Of a stretch of DNA of 64,000 nt, positions 8,535-16,978 are shown one piece after another. Each line of letters begins with the position of its first letter. The first letter of the stretch is position 1. The notes under the pieces are model-generated. The model saw only the letters and a list, made by a program, of their open reading frames with translations, was not told the origin of the DNA and did not search any database. Source of the DNA: Planococcus sp. 107-1 (GTDB taxonomy: Bacteria > Bacillota > Bacilli > Bacillales_A > Planococcaceae); assembly GCF_021513255.1 (NCBI RefSeq), contig NZ_CP090977.1, positions 3,100,001-3,164,000 of the forward strand, read 5' to 3'. The translations under genes were made by a program, and so were the position numbers.

Positions 8535-8560
8535 AAAGCCTTCCTTAGCGGAAGGCTTTT
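8535..8560. terminator. Convergent terminator
   Basis: AAAGCCTTCC and GGAAGGCTTT arms with A and T runs at either side, between the DUF3221 gene and the convergent DUF4181 gene; its right arm lies just before the latter's stop at 8562. Confidence 0.8.
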
Positions 8561-8561
8561 G

Positions 8562-8918
8562 CTAACTAAGCAGATAAATAGCGATGAGCAGGAACCCAAT
8601 AACGAAAGGGATTTGCAGCAGCGATACAAGATACGACTTGGAATCCGGAAAGTATCTCCATTCCAAGAACGCTTCGAGTATACCCAAAGCCAGAAAGTAG
8701 TAAATCCAGAACCATAAAATCGCATCATCAAAATCGTCCAGAAATAAGAAGATGGCTATAAGAGCAACCCCTAAAATAATTCCCCTTCCCCAGTTGCTGA
8801 TCTTTCCGCCAGGCGTTTCCGACAGATCGACTTTCTCGACTTTCAAGAGTTTCCGCATTAAATACTCGGCTCCGAAAAATACCACCATCAAACCAAGAAA
8901 CAAGAAAATCGTTTCCAT
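8562..8918 (-). CDS. DUF4181 family membrane protein
   Basis: 118 aa with four predicted hydrophobic segments and the family's conserved loop VDLSETPG followed by WGRG after the first helix. The ATG at 8916-8918 has AGGGGGCGG upstream; the longer frame upstream has no ribosome site. Function unknown. It is divergent from the zinc-starvation operon, but no second Zur box faces it. Confidence 0.75.
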   Translation of the reverse strand: METIFLFLGLMVVFFGAEYLMRKLLKVEKVDLSETPGGKISNWGRGIILGVALIAIFLFLDDFDDAILWFWIYYFLALGILEAFLEWRYFPDSKSYLVSLLQIPFVIGFLLIAIYLLS

Positions 8919-9023
8919 GAATGCCGCCCCCTTTCTCCCAATTTCTTTTTCTTCTACCTTCTTTACGCAACAGTTGGAGAAAAGTTCCAAATTAAGGGCA
9001 AGAATAAAAATTTTAAAAACCGC

Positions 9024-9072
9024 TTGTGTTTTATTTTCATCTTCTCTATACTTTAAAACGTAATGATTACTA
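9024..9072 (+). promoter_or_regulatory. Promoter and Zur box of the zinc-starvation operon
   Basis: TTGTGT (9024-9029), a 17-base spacer and TATACT (9047-9052), followed at 9057-9072 by AACGTAATGATTACTA, a near-match to the Bacillus Zur consensus (TCGTAATNATTACGA). Bound Zur-Zn would cover the transcription start. A second copy is at 10398-10416. Confidence 0.85.
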
Positions 9073-9099
9073 TTTAGTTTTTGAAGGAGGAATTTCCGC

Positions 9100-10224
9100 A
9101 TGCCATCCCAAATACCAATTACAGTGCTCAGCGGCTACCTCGGCTCCGGCAAGACCACTTTGCTGAATCATATCCTTCAAAACCGTGAAGGATTGAAAGT
9201 TGCAGTAGTAGTCAACGATATGAGTGAAGTGAACATCGATGCGTCCCTTATAAAAAAAGGCGGCTTTGTCAAAACCGTGGAAAAACTGGTCGAACTGCAG
9301 AATGGCTGCATTTGCTGCACGCTCCGCGAAGACCTTGTCCTGGAAGTCGAAAAACTGGTGGAGTCAGGCGATATCGATTACATTGTCATCGAATCTTCCG
9401 GCATCAGCGAACCCATCCCCGTTGCCCAGACCTTTACATACTTGGATGAAAGCCTGAATTCACGCCTCCTGGAACTTTGCCGCCTTGATACAATGGTGAC
9501 CGTGGTGGACGGCAATGCTTTCTGGAAAGATTTCGCTTCCGGCGACACTTTGCTTGACCGCAAACAGCAGACGACAGACGAAGATGAGCGGGAAATTGCA
9601 GATCTGCTGATCGATCAGATCGAGTTCGCCAATGTGATTTTATTGAATAAATCCGATTTGCTTTCGCCCGTAAAAACGCTGGAACTGAAACAAGTCATCC
9701 GCAGCTTGAATCCGGACGCGGAAGTGATCGAGACCGCATTTACAACTGTCCCGTTGGACCGGGTGCTAAACACGAAGCTATTCGATTTTGAAAAATCCAG
9801 CCACAGCGCCGGTTGGCTGAAAGAACTGAACGGCGAACACATTCCTGAAACAGAAGAATATGGCATCACTTCGTTTGTGTACCGCAGCCAGAAGCCGTTC
9901 CATCCCGAGCGCCTCATGGCCTGGATGCTGGAATGGCCGGTGGAAGTCGTCCGCGCCAAGGGGTTTCTATGGATTGCCTCCCGTGACGATGCAGCCGTCT
10001 TGCTTTCACAAGCTGGCCCTTCACTCAGCATCGAATACGCCGGTGCCTGGGATCTCGATTACGGAGTGAAAATGACCGAACTTGTACTGATCGGCATCAA
10101 CATGGACCAACAAGAACTGACTGACTCGCTCAACCAGTGCCTGCTGGCCGAAGATGAAATGCTGCAGGACTGGAATAGCTTTTACGACCCATTGCCAACA
10201 TTTCAAACCCTTAAGGAGGAGTGA
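9100..10224 (+). CDS. COG0523 GTPase, putative zinc chaperone (YciC/ZinU-like)
   Basis: 374-aa CobW/COG0523 protein. Walker [10 protein letters not shown] is near residues 11-19, the metal-binding CxCC motif NGCICC near 68-73, ESSGISEP near 101, and the base motif LLNKSDL near 186; a CobW C-terminal domain follows. Family members under Zur control insert or deliver zinc when it is scarce. A Zur box overlaps the transcription start and the downstream genes are classic Zur targets, so the zinc assignment is strong even though the client is unknown. Confidence 0.9.
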   Translation: MPSQIPITVLSGYLGSGKTTLLNHILQNREGLKVAVVVNDMSEVNIDASLIKKGGFVKTVEKLVELQNGCICCTLREDLVLEVEKLVESGDIDYIVIESSGISEPIPVAQTFTYLDESLNSRLLELCRLDTMVTVVDGNAFWKDFASGDTLLDRKQQTTDEDEREIADLLIDQIEFANVILLNKSDLLSPVKTLELKQVIRSLNPDAEVIETAFTTVPLDRVLNTKLFDFEKSSHSAGWLKELNGEHIPETEEYGITSFVYRSQKPFHPERLMAWMLEWPVEVVRAKGFLWIASRDDAAVLLSQAGPSLSIEYAGAWDLDYGVKMTELVLIGINMDQQELTDSLNQCLLAEDEMLQDWNSFYDPLPTFQTLKEE

Positions 10225-10227
10225 ACG

Positions 10228-10377
10228 ATGAGAGTGAATATTACATTAGCCTGCACCGAAACCGGTGACCGCAATTACAGTACGACAAAAAACAAACGCA
10301 CCAACCCGGAACGCATCGAATTAAAGAAATATTGCCCCCGCCTTCGAAAAGTGACCTTGCACCGCGAAACCAAATAA
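10228..10377 (+). CDS. rpmG: 50S ribosomal protein L33, zinc-independent form
   Basis: 49 aa beginning MRVNITLAC and ending LHRETK. Zinc-type L33 has two CxxC motifs; here each keeps only one Cys (ACTETG and KYCPRL), so a four-Cys site cannot form. Such C-minus paralogues replace the zinc form during zinc starvation and free the metal. It starts three bases after the COG0523 stop with AAGGAGG upstream, within a Zur-controlled operon. Confidence 0.93.
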   Translation: MRVNITLACTETGDRNYSTTKNKRTNPERIELKKYCPRLRKVTLHRETK

Positions 10378-10397
10378 AAATTTTTTAGTTATTTTCA

Positions 10398-10416
10398 AAT
10401 CGTAATGATTACTACT
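10398..10416 (+). promoter_or_regulatory. Second Zur box, before rpsN
   Basis: AATCGTAATGATTACTAC, nearly identical to the box at 9057. It lies between rpmG and rpsN, so rpsN and the lipoprotein gene can be repressed on their own. I could not find a convincing separate -35/-10 pair. Confidence 0.8.
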
Positions 10417-10431
10417 AAAGGAGATAAACCC

Positions 10432-10701
10432 ATGGCAAAAAAATCCAAGATCGCGAAAGACCGAAAACAGCGCGAAACCGCTGCCCGTTTTGCTGAAAAA
10501 CGCAAAGCCTTAAAAGAGCAAGGCGACTACGCGGCCTTGTCGGCCCTTCCAAAAGATGCTTCACCTACCCGCTTGAACAATCGCTGCGCATTAACCGGAA
10601 GACCACGCGGCTATATGCGGAAATTCGGCATGTCCCGAATCGCATTCCGGGAACTCGCGCATAAAGGGCAGATTCCGGGCGTCAAAAAAGCCAGCTGGTA
10701 A
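10432..10701 (+). CDS. rpsN: 30S ribosomal protein S14, zinc-independent form
   Basis: 89 aa starting [13 protein letters not shown] and ending PGVKKASW. The length and lack of CxxC pairs (only one Cys, in [12 protein letters not shown]) mark the C-minus S14, whereas the zinc form in Bacillota is about 61 aa with four Cys. In B. subtilis this paralogue (YhzA) allows new ribosome assembly without zinc. Start ATG 10432 has AAAGGAG upstream; the frame's earlier ATG lies in the Zur box. Confidence 0.94.
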   Translation: MAKKSKIAKDRKQRETAARFAEKRKALKEQGDYAALSALPKDASPTRLNNRCALTGRPRGYMRKFGMSRIAFRELAHKGQIPGVKKASW

Positions 10702-10741
10702 ACAACGAGAAACTACACAAAAAATTTCAACGAGGTGACCA

Positions 10742-11818
10742 ATGAAGAAATTATTATTCCTAGTCCTGCTGCTTGCGCTGTTCCTTGGTGCATGCGGTTC
10801 AACAAACGATTCCTCTACAGATGCAGCTAACGGAGCCGATACTGCTAAAGACGATAAATTATCGGTTTACACGACCGTTTATCCCCTGACTTATTTCACT
10901 GAACAGATCGGCGGCGATCTGGTCGAAGTCGAATCCATCTACCCTGCCGGTTCAAACGAGCATACTTACGAGCCGACACAGCAAGACATGATTTCACTGG
11001 CAGAAGCGGATCTTGTGTTCTATATCGGGATGGGGCTGGAAGGCTTTATCGATAAAGCACAGACAACATTGAAAAACGAAAATGTGGAATTTGTCGCGAC
11101 TGCAGCAACGATTCCAGAAGAGGAACTTGGCGAAGGCCATTCCCATGACCATGAAGGCGAAGCGGAAGATGGACACACTCACGAGCATGAAGCTGCAGAC
11201 GAGCATAACCATGAACATGGGGACGAAGAACACAATCATGACCACGAAGCTGATGAAGAACACAGCCATGATCATGGCCACGACCATAGCCATGGTTCAG
11301 TTGATCCCCATGTATGGATTTCACCAGTCTTGAGCCAACAATTAGCGGAATCGGTCAAGAACGAATTGGTTAAACAGGACAGCGGAAATGCAAAAACGTA
11401 TGAAGCAAATTACGAAGCATTAATCGAAGAGTTAAAAGAACTTGATCAATCCTTCCAGGAAACAGCGGATGCCGCTGCGAACAAAACATTTTTTGTGTCT
11501 CATGCCGCTTTCGGCTACATCGCGGATACGTACGGGCTTGAACAAGTAGCGGTCGCTGGCTTGAACAGCCAAGATGAGCCGTCGCAAAAAGAACTGACTC
11601 AGATTGTCGACCAGGCGAAAGAACTGGACATCCGCTATGTTGCTTTTGAACAGAACGTCTCCTCCAAATTGACCGAAGTCATCCAGAAGGAAATCGGTGC
11701 AGAAGCCGTCCAGCTCCATAATCTCGGCGTATTGACTGAGGAAGATGTTGCGGACAAGGAAACTTACTTTACCTTGATGGAAGAAAACCGGAAGACGCTT
11801 GAGAAGATTTTAAATTAA
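10742..11818 (+). CDS. znuA: Zinc ABC transporter substrate-binding lipoprotein (ZnuA/AdcA-like)
   Basis: 358 aa with a lipoprotein signal (lipobox LGAC, Cys19). It belongs to the cluster A-I metal-binding proteins: His ligands in NEHTYEP, HVWISP and VSHAAFG, and a C-terminal acidic ligand region. Between residues about 135 and 185 is a His/Asp/Glu-rich loop with about 20 His, which collects zinc. It is the last gene of the Zur operon. No znuB or znuC follows, so it must use permease and ATPase genes located elsewhere. Confidence 0.92.
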   Translation: MKKLLFLVLLLALFLGACGSTNDSSTDAANGADTAKDDKLSVYTTVYPLTYFTEQIGGDLVEVESIYPAGSNEHTYEPTQQDMISLAEADLVFYIGMGLEGFIDKAQTTLKNENVEFVATAATIPEEELGEGHSHDHEGEAEDGHTHEHEAADEHNHEHGDEEHNHDHEADEEHSHDHGHDHSHGSVDPHVWISPVLSQQLAESVKNELVKQDSGNAKTYEANYEALIEELKELDQSFQETADAAANKTFFVSHAAFGYIADTYGLEQVAVAGLNSQDEPSQKELTQIVDQAKELDIRYVAFEQNVSSKLTEVIQKEIGAEAVQLHNLGVLTEEDVADKETYFTLMEENRKTLEKILN

Positions 11819-11826
11819 TTCAGATG

Positions 11827-11861
11827 AAAAAACCCAACTGTCACGTAACAGTTGGGTTTTT
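11827..11861. terminator. Terminator of the zinc operon
   Basis: AAAACCCAACTGT paired with ACAGTTGGGTTTTT around CACGTA. A and T runs on both sides mean that it can also serve the convergent SDR gene ending at 11871. Confidence 0.85.
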
Positions 11862-11870
11862 ATATTTTCG

Positions 11871-12605
11871 TTACTGAGCCGTTAATCCGCCGTCAATGAC
11901 GAATTCAGAGCCGGTCGAGTAACTTGCTTCATCTGATGCAAGGAACACCACCATATTTGAAACTTCTTCAGACTGCGCCACGCGCTTCAATGGAATGTGT
12001 TTTGAGAATTCCTCCACTGCCGCTTTTGTATCTTCCTGAACGACCATTGGAGTCGCGATGACGCCTGGGTGAACCGAGTTGACGCGAATACCGTAATTTG
12101 CACATTCCAATGCAGCAGCTTTTGTCATGCCGCGTACAGCGAATTTTGTATCTGTGTAGCCGATTGCACCGCCGACTAATCCATTCATCGACGAAATGTT
12201 GACGATCGAGCCGCCGCCCGCTTTTTGCATGGACGGAATGACTGTTTTCATACCAAGGAATACAGAAACCTGGTTGATTTCGACAATGCGGCGGTATTCT
12301 TCTGCCGTTGTCTGCAAGATCGACTTCGCCATCGTAATGCCTGCGTTATTCACTAATACGTTGACCGGCCCGAATGTTTTTTCAGCTTCTTCGACTACTG
12401 TCGCCCAGTCCGCTTCGCTGGTTACATTCTGTTTGACAAATAAAGCATTTTCACCAAGTTCTTCCGCAAATGCAAGACCTTTTTCTTCATTTAAATCCGT
12501 TAAAACAACTTTCGCGCCTTCTTCAATGAACTTTTTCGCGTGAGATGCGCCCATACCTTGAGCCGCTCCTGTAATAATGGCAACTTTTCCTTCTAAACGA
12601 GCCAT
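11871..12605 (-). CDS. Short-chain dehydrogenase/reductase (SDR)
   Basis: 244 aa. TGAAQGMG near residues 12-19, NNAG near 85, Ser in NISSMNG, Tyr in YTDTKFA (YxxxK kept) and a C-terminal IDGGLTAQ, as in 3-alpha/20-beta-hydroxysteroid-type SDRs. TDLN after the second strand points to NAD. The ATG at 12603-12605 has GGAGGAATTTTTC upstream. Divergent from a TetR gene, the same layout as the SDR at 4323. Substrate unknown. Confidence 0.92.
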   Translation of the reverse strand: MARLEGKVAIITGAAQGMGASHAKKFIEEGAKVVLTDLNEEKGLAFAEELGENALFVKQNVTSEADWATVVEEAEKTFGPVNVLVNNAGITMAKSILQTTAEEYRRIVEINQVSVFLGMKTVIPSMQKAGGGSIVNISSMNGLVGGAIGYTDTKFAVRGMTKAAALECANYGIRVNSVHPGVIATPMVVQEDTKAAVEEFSKHIPLKRVAQSEEVSNMVVFLASDEASYSTGSEFVIDGGLTAQ

Positions 12606-12646
12606 GAAAAATTCCTCCAACTAGATTAATTTATTTTATACTACAA

Positions 12647-12703
12647 CTGTAAATTTACAGATAAATAATCCATTTGTCCATCCGGAGGAATTCATGTCAT
12701 AAT
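12647..12703. promoter_or_regulatory. Palindromic operator and divergent promoter between SDR and TetR genes
   Basis: CTGTAAATTTACAG (12647-12660) is a perfect 14-base palindrome just upstream of a minus-strand TATAAA that serves the SDR gene. Plus-strand TTGTCC (12674-12679), 18-base spacer and CATAAT (12698-12703) could drive the TetR gene. A palindrome in the SDR promoter fits TetR repression. Confidence 0.6.
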
Positions 12704-12753
12704 AAATTCACCATTGTCGTTCAATTTATCGACACGAATGAGGAGGGCTTGCC

Positions 12754-13344
12754 GTGGCAGCCACTGAAGACCGGCGTATATTGCGGACCCAGAAAAACTT
12801 GAAAGACGCACTGCTCGCCTTGCTGGAACAAAAAGAACTTCGCGAACTTTCCATTACGGAAGTCACCAAGAAAGCAAAATGCAACCGGGTGACTTTCTAT
12901 GCGCATTATAAAGATTTGAACGAATTGCTGTCGGCAATCTTCGACGATTACCTGCAAGGGCTCATCACATATTTCCGTCAAAGCTTTAAACACCTGGACC
13001 ACTTTTCTTCGAAAGACGTCCAGCGGCATTTGCCGATTTTCGAATACATCTATAAGAACCAGCCGATTTTCTCGCTTATCATCAAAGGCGAAGTGCTGCC
13101 AGGGTCGCAAAACCAATTTTGCGAAAGCTTGGTGCGGGTATCCGCTACGGAACTGGCACTCGCAGGCGAGAACGAACTTAAGATGGAAATTCCGGAATTG
13201 AATTATTACCTCACTTACGGAATGCTTGGTTTCTTCATCTATTGGAGCAAACAGAACTTCCAGGACTCACCGGAAACGATGGCGAAGAAAATAGCCGATC
13301 TGCATGGCAAAATTTACGAAGGCAGCATCGTTATAGGCGAATAA
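12754..13344 (+). CDS. TetR/AcrR-family repressor
   Basis: 196 aa, GTG start with GAGGAGGG seven bases upstream. The helix-turn-helix is at about residues 30-55 (LSITEVTKKAKCNRVTFYAHY), very close to that of the TetR protein at 3614-4180 (SVTEICRLAKVNRGTFYTHY), so the two belong to the same subfamily. It is divergent from the SDR gene and probably represses it. Confidence 0.9.
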   Translation: MAATEDRRILRTQKNLKDALLALLEQKELRELSITEVTKKAKCNRVTFYAHYKDLNELLSAIFDDYLQGLITYFRQSFKHLDHFSSKDVQRHLPIFEYIYKNQPIFSLIIKGEVLPGSQNQFCESLVRVSATELALAGENELKMEIPELNYYLTYGMLGFFIYWSKQNFQDSPETMAKKIADLHGKIYEGSIVIGE

Positions 13345-13352
13345 AACAGGAA

Positions 13353-13379
13353 AAGCCCACCGGTCGAACCGGTGGGCTT
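13353..13379 (+). terminator. Hairpin after the TetR gene
   Basis: Perfect 11-base arms AAGCCCACCGG / CCGGTGGGCTT around TCGAA. No T run follows, so termination may be weak; a second hairpin with a T run follows at 13442-13468. Confidence 0.65.
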
Positions 13380-13385
13380 GGGATA

Positions 13386-13492
13386 TGTGGATGAAATTGA
13401 GCCGAAACGGGGATAACTGGACCGTTTCGTCATCCTTTTCGACTTACCCACATGTGGGTAAGTTTTTTAAAGAGGAAAATCAGTTATCCACA
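13386..13492. other. Cluster of DnaA-box-like sites
   Basis: A perfect DnaA box TTATCCACA is at 13484-13492. One-mismatch versions flank it: TTACCCACA at 13444-13452, the same inverted at 13453-13461, and TCATCCACA on the minus strand at 13386-13394. A CGAAACGG/CCGTTTCG hairpin (about 13403-13429) lies among them. No dnaA, dnaN or AT-rich unwinding region is near, so it is not obviously an origin. Confidence 0.45.
13442..13468 (+). terminator. Hairpin with T run
   Basis: ACTTACCCAC and GTGGGTAAGT arms (22-base palindrome) followed by six T on the plus strand. It has the form of a plus-strand terminator, although its arms also read as two inverted DnaA-box variants. Confidence 0.6.
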
Positions 13493-13503
13493 ACTTTTAT
13501 CAT

Positions 13504-14610
13504 TTAGATAAAATGTTTTTTCTCAACCGTATGTTTCATTATTTCATCTAAATCGACTTCATAGCCAATTCCCGGCTCTTTGGACACCTGCACTTGTCCC
13601 CCCGTCGCCACAACTTCCGGCTTGATGATGTCTTTTTCCCAGTAGCGGGAAGATGAAGCTGTATCGCCAGGCAAAGTGAAATTGGCCAATGTCGTGATGG
13701 CGATGTTGTGCGCACGGCCAATGCCGGACTCAAGCATCCCGCCGCACCACATTTCAATATTCTCCTGTTGGCAGAAATCATGGATTCTCTTCGCTTCGGT
13801 CAATCCCCCGACGCGTCCCACTTTCATATTGATGATGCGTCCGCTGCCAAGCTCTATCGCTTGCCGCGCATCATCATAGGAATGAATGCTTTCATCCAGG
13901 CAGATCGGTGTTTCCAAATGTTTTTGCAGCTTGGCATGGTCGATCAAGTCGCCGGCCGTCAGCGGTTGTTCGATCATCATCAAGTTGAACTGATCCAGCT
14001 CTTTCAATACGTCAATGTCATCCAAAGTATAGGCAGAGTTTGCATCAACCATTAGCGGAATATCCGGGAATTGTTTCCGTACTTGTCTAACCACTTCGAC
14101 GTCTTTGCCAGGCTTGATCTTGATTTTAATCCGCTTATAGCCTTCTTCGGTTTTTTCTTTCACTTCACTCAGCAAGTCTTCAATGTTCTCTTTGATTCCT
14201 AAACTTACACCCACATCAATCAGCTGTTTTTCTCCACCGAGCGCTTCTGCAAGTGAAATGCCTTTCGTCTTCGCATACAAATCCCATACTGCTCCGTCGA
14301 GTGCGGATTTCGCCAAATGATTGCGCTTATAAGGACTGAACAGTTCATGCACTTCATCGGGATGAGCGAGCTCTTTTTTCAGCAGCAATGGAACTAGGAA
14401 TTTCTCCAGCATAATCCAGCTGGAATCCGTAAATTCTTCAATATATAAAGGGTGTTCGGAAGTGACGCACTCGCCCCACCCCGACAAGCCTTCTTCGTTT
14501 TTCACCTCTACCAGGATAAACAAACGTTCTTGCTGCGTGCCGAAACTCGTAGTGAACGGATTTTTCATCTTCATTTTCATTTTATACAAGTTGATTTCTT
14601 CAATTTTCAT
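13504..14610 (-). CDS. Enolase-superfamily N-acylamino acid racemase / dipeptide epimerase
   Basis: 368 aa of the MLE/OSBS subgroup. Catalytic Lys pair in IKIKIKPG near residue 164, metal ligands in VDANSAY, IEQPL and LDESI, and the second catalytic Lys in NMKVGRVGG near 268. The family includes o-succinylbenzoate synthase (menC), but no men gene is near. The neighbours are a YfcC-type carrier, an RpiR regulator and an M20 aminoacylase, which favours racemisation of N-acyl amino acids before deacylation. It starts directly after the carrier's stop (TAAATG). Confidence 0.87.
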   Translation of the reverse strand: MKIEEINLYKMKMKMKNPFTTSFGTQQERLFILVEVKNEEGLSGWGECVTSEHPLYIEEFTDSSWIMLEKFLVPLLLKKELAHPDEVHELFSPYKRNHLAKSALDGAVWDLYAKTKGISLAEALGGEKQLIDVGVSLGIKENIEDLLSEVKEKTEEGYKRIKIKIKPGKDVEVVRQVRKQFPDIPLMVDANSAYTLDDIDVLKELDQFNLMMIEQPLTAGDLIDHAKLQKHLETPICLDESIHSYDDARQAIELGSGRIINMKVGRVGGLTEAKRIHDFCQQENIEMWCGGMLESGIGRAHNIAITTLANFTLPGDTASSSRYWEKDIIKPEVVATGGQVQVSKEPGIGYEVDLDEIMKHTVEKKHFI

Positions 14611-16033
14611 TTACATCGGCCCCCAATCGATTAATACTCCGACAACAATATAAATCGTTCCGATTACATACCAGATCAGCATGAGCGGAATCGCAAATTT
14701 AATCCATTTAGACCAAGGCACACCGGCAATCGCAAGCGTCGCCATCAAGACACCGGAAAGCGGCGTGATGATGTTCGTGAACCCGTCGCCAAGCGAATAA
14801 GCTTGAACTGCCACCTGTCTTGGCACATCCATCAAATCGGCAAGCGGCGTCATGATTGGCATAACTATGGCTGCCTGGCCGCTTCCTGAAGTGACGATGA
14901 GGTTGAAAAGCCCGTTGCCGACAAACATAGCGACTGCGCCCATGACGCTTGAAAATGGTTCAAGAACCGTGGCCATTCCTTGAACGATCGTATCCAAAAC
15001 CATGCCATTTTCCATTACCACGACGATAGACCGTGCCATCCCGATGATCAGCGCTCCATAAACGACACTCTTACAGCCATTCATAAACTCGGCCACCATT
15101 TCATTGGCACCCATTTTCGAGATGAGGCTTGTCAGAATCGCGATGACGATAAAGACACCCGCCATTTCGTTAATGGCCCATTCAAGCTGGAATACACCAT
15201 AAACGTAAGCGGCAATTCCGATAACCAATACACCCAAGACCCATTTGTGAACAAGAGTCAATTCGGTTGAAGCATCTTCCATGCTGTTTTTTTCATCCCG
15301 CCAGGAACGGATTGTCTTTCAAAATACTTTTCTGCGGATCTTTCTTGATGCGGTTTGCATACCACAGAATATAAAGAATCGTTGCAGTAACTACTGTTGC
15401 ATAGATCAACAAACGATAGCCAAGCCCGGAAAACAGCGGCAATTCAGCAATCGTTTGGGCAAAGCCAGTCGTAGATGGATCAAGGAACCCGACGGCAAAA
15501 CCGGAATAGGCGCCCAAGTAGATGATTGAAACACCGACGATGGCATCCATTTTCATGGCCCGAGCCAAAATGATCCCGATCGGAATAAAAGCAATGACTG
15601 CGTTGACGATGATGCCCAATCCTCCGAAAACGGAGAACAGAAGAGCTACCATGACGATCAATAGCCATTCTTTATTGCGCGTCTTATCGATTGTTTTCAA
15701 AATCACGGTGTTGATGGCGCCTGTACTTTCAATTACAGCGAATGTGCCCCCAATGATCAAAACCAGGAAAATCAATCCGGCGCCGCCGATCATCCCTTCT
15801 TGTATCGCTGTAAACACACCAATCGGACTAACCGGCGTCTGTTCAATCGCCTCGTAGCTGTTTGGTATGATGACCGATGCGCCGCTTTCGACCGTTTCCC
15901 GTTCAAAGCTTCCGGCCGGAATAATATACGTTAGGAGTGCTGCAAGAATCAGAATCCCGAACAAAATCACATAAGCGTCGGGCAATCCCCGTTTTTTCTT
16001 TTCTTTCTTTGGCTTGCTTGCTTGGACAGTCAT
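14611..16033 (-). pseudogene. YfcC/AbgT-type carrier, one frameshift
   Basis: Two frames make one membrane protein of about 472 aa. The upstream frame (start 16033, GGAGG upstream) covers the first half with about six membrane segments and stops at 15293 after DNPFLAG. The second frame continues from about 15290 (DEKNSMEDASTELTL) to the C-terminus. One missing base in the GGG at about 15287-15294 joins them. The YfcC/AbgT-like family carries amino-acid or aminobenzoyl-glutamate-like anions. Next to a racemase and an aminoacylase it likely imports an N-acyl amino acid or peptide. Confidence 0.82.
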
Positions 16034-16092
16034 ATTATTTCCTCCATTCCCAATTTTCCAAAAATTGAACTTGAATCAAATTATATTGAAGT

Positions 16093-16125
16093 TTATACTT
16101 AAAATCAATAACAAAATAAAGTATA
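16093..16125. promoter_or_regulatory. Inverted repeat in the carrier/rpiR divergent region
   Basis: TTATACTT (16093-16100) and AAAGTATA (16118-16125), with a further GAAGTTTATACTT overlap on the left. The AT-rich 114-base gap separates the carrier operon from the regulator operon. Candidate RpiR operator by position only. Confidence 0.4.
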
Positions 16126-16147
16126 TCCTTCAAAAAGAGGTGAACGC

Positions 16148-16978
16148 ATGTCTCTCACTTATGTTGAGAAAACGAAAAAGAAATTTCCAGAGCTCTCCAA
16201 GGGGCTTAAAAAAGTAGCTGATGAGCTACTGACTGAACCGCTTTCGTTTGCCATCCATCCGGCTAAAAAAGTAGGAGCCATTATCGGCGTCAGCGAAACA
16301 ATGGTCATCCGGTTCTGCCATGAAATCGGCTATGCCGGCTATTCTGATCTCCAGCGCGAACTTCGCAGCATCTTTTTGGATCTGGAAAAGACTGAGTCCA
16401 AGCAGCAGATTGGCGAAACGGCTCTTGTTCAGTCTTTCGCCCGCCATATGAGCGGCGACATCCACCGAATCCAGGACAATTTGGATCAGATGGATGAAGA
16501 AACGCTTGAAAAAGCGATTCAAAAAATCTTAACGAGCGAAAAAATTCTTGTGGCCGGCTATTATCATTCTTTTGCTTTTGCCCATTGGCTATCATTCAAC
16601 TTGAACTACATTCTTGGAAACGCTTCACTATACCGGCCTGAAACGGATACCGGCCTGTTAAATCTGCCGGCCGAGAAATCCTGCATCGTCATTTTTTCGT
16701 TTTACCGGTACGCAGTCGACACCATTGCCTTGGCTAAAGAAGCGAAAGAAAAGGGAATTCCAATCATCACCATTACGGATTCACGGGTTTCACCGGTTGC
16801 GGAATTTGCGGACATCGTCATTCCGCTCAAGGTCAATTACCAAAAAGCTTTTGTAGCCAAAGGACCGGTGACACTGTCTTTCATCAACGCACTGCTGATG
16901 GAAATTATCGAACGCGGCGAAAGCCAAGGCAGCCTTCAACCGACCTACAAATACTTTGTAAAGGATGAGAAAAACTAA
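16148..16978 (+). CDS. RpiR/MurR-family transcriptional regulator
   Basis: 276 aa. N-terminal RpiR helix-turn-helix (about residues 1-80; GVSETMVIRFCHEIGYAGYSDLQ) and a C-terminal SIS domain (about 125-250; ILVAGYYHSFAFA, IFSFYRYAVDTI, ITDSRVSPVAEFAD). SIS domains usually bind sugar phosphates, but RpiR proteins also control amino-acid pathways. The stop overlaps the aminoacylase start (TAATG), so both are one operon, divergent from the carrier and racemase genes. Confidence 0.92.
   Translation: MSLTYVEKTKKKFPELSKGLKKVADELLTEPLSFAIHPAKKVGAIIGVSETMVIRFCHEIGYAGYSDLQRELRSIFLDLEKTESKQQIGETALVQSFARHMSGDIHRIQDNLDQMDEETLEKAIQKILTSEKILVAGYYHSFAFAHWLSFNLNYILGNASLYRPETDTGLLNLPAEKSCIVIFSFYRYAVDTIALAKEAKEKGIPIITITDSRVSPVAEFADIVIPLKVNYQKAFVAKGPVTLSFINALLMEIIERGESQGSLQPTYKYFVKDEKN

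Noticed and set aside
13386..13492. Replication origin
   Set aside because: DnaA-like boxes are present, but dnaA, dnaN, gyrase genes and an AT-rich unwinding region are absent.
13504..14610. menC (o-succinylbenzoate synthase)
   Set aside because: Fits the family, but no menaquinone genes are near and the carrier/aminoacylase context points to N-acyl amino acids. Not excluded.
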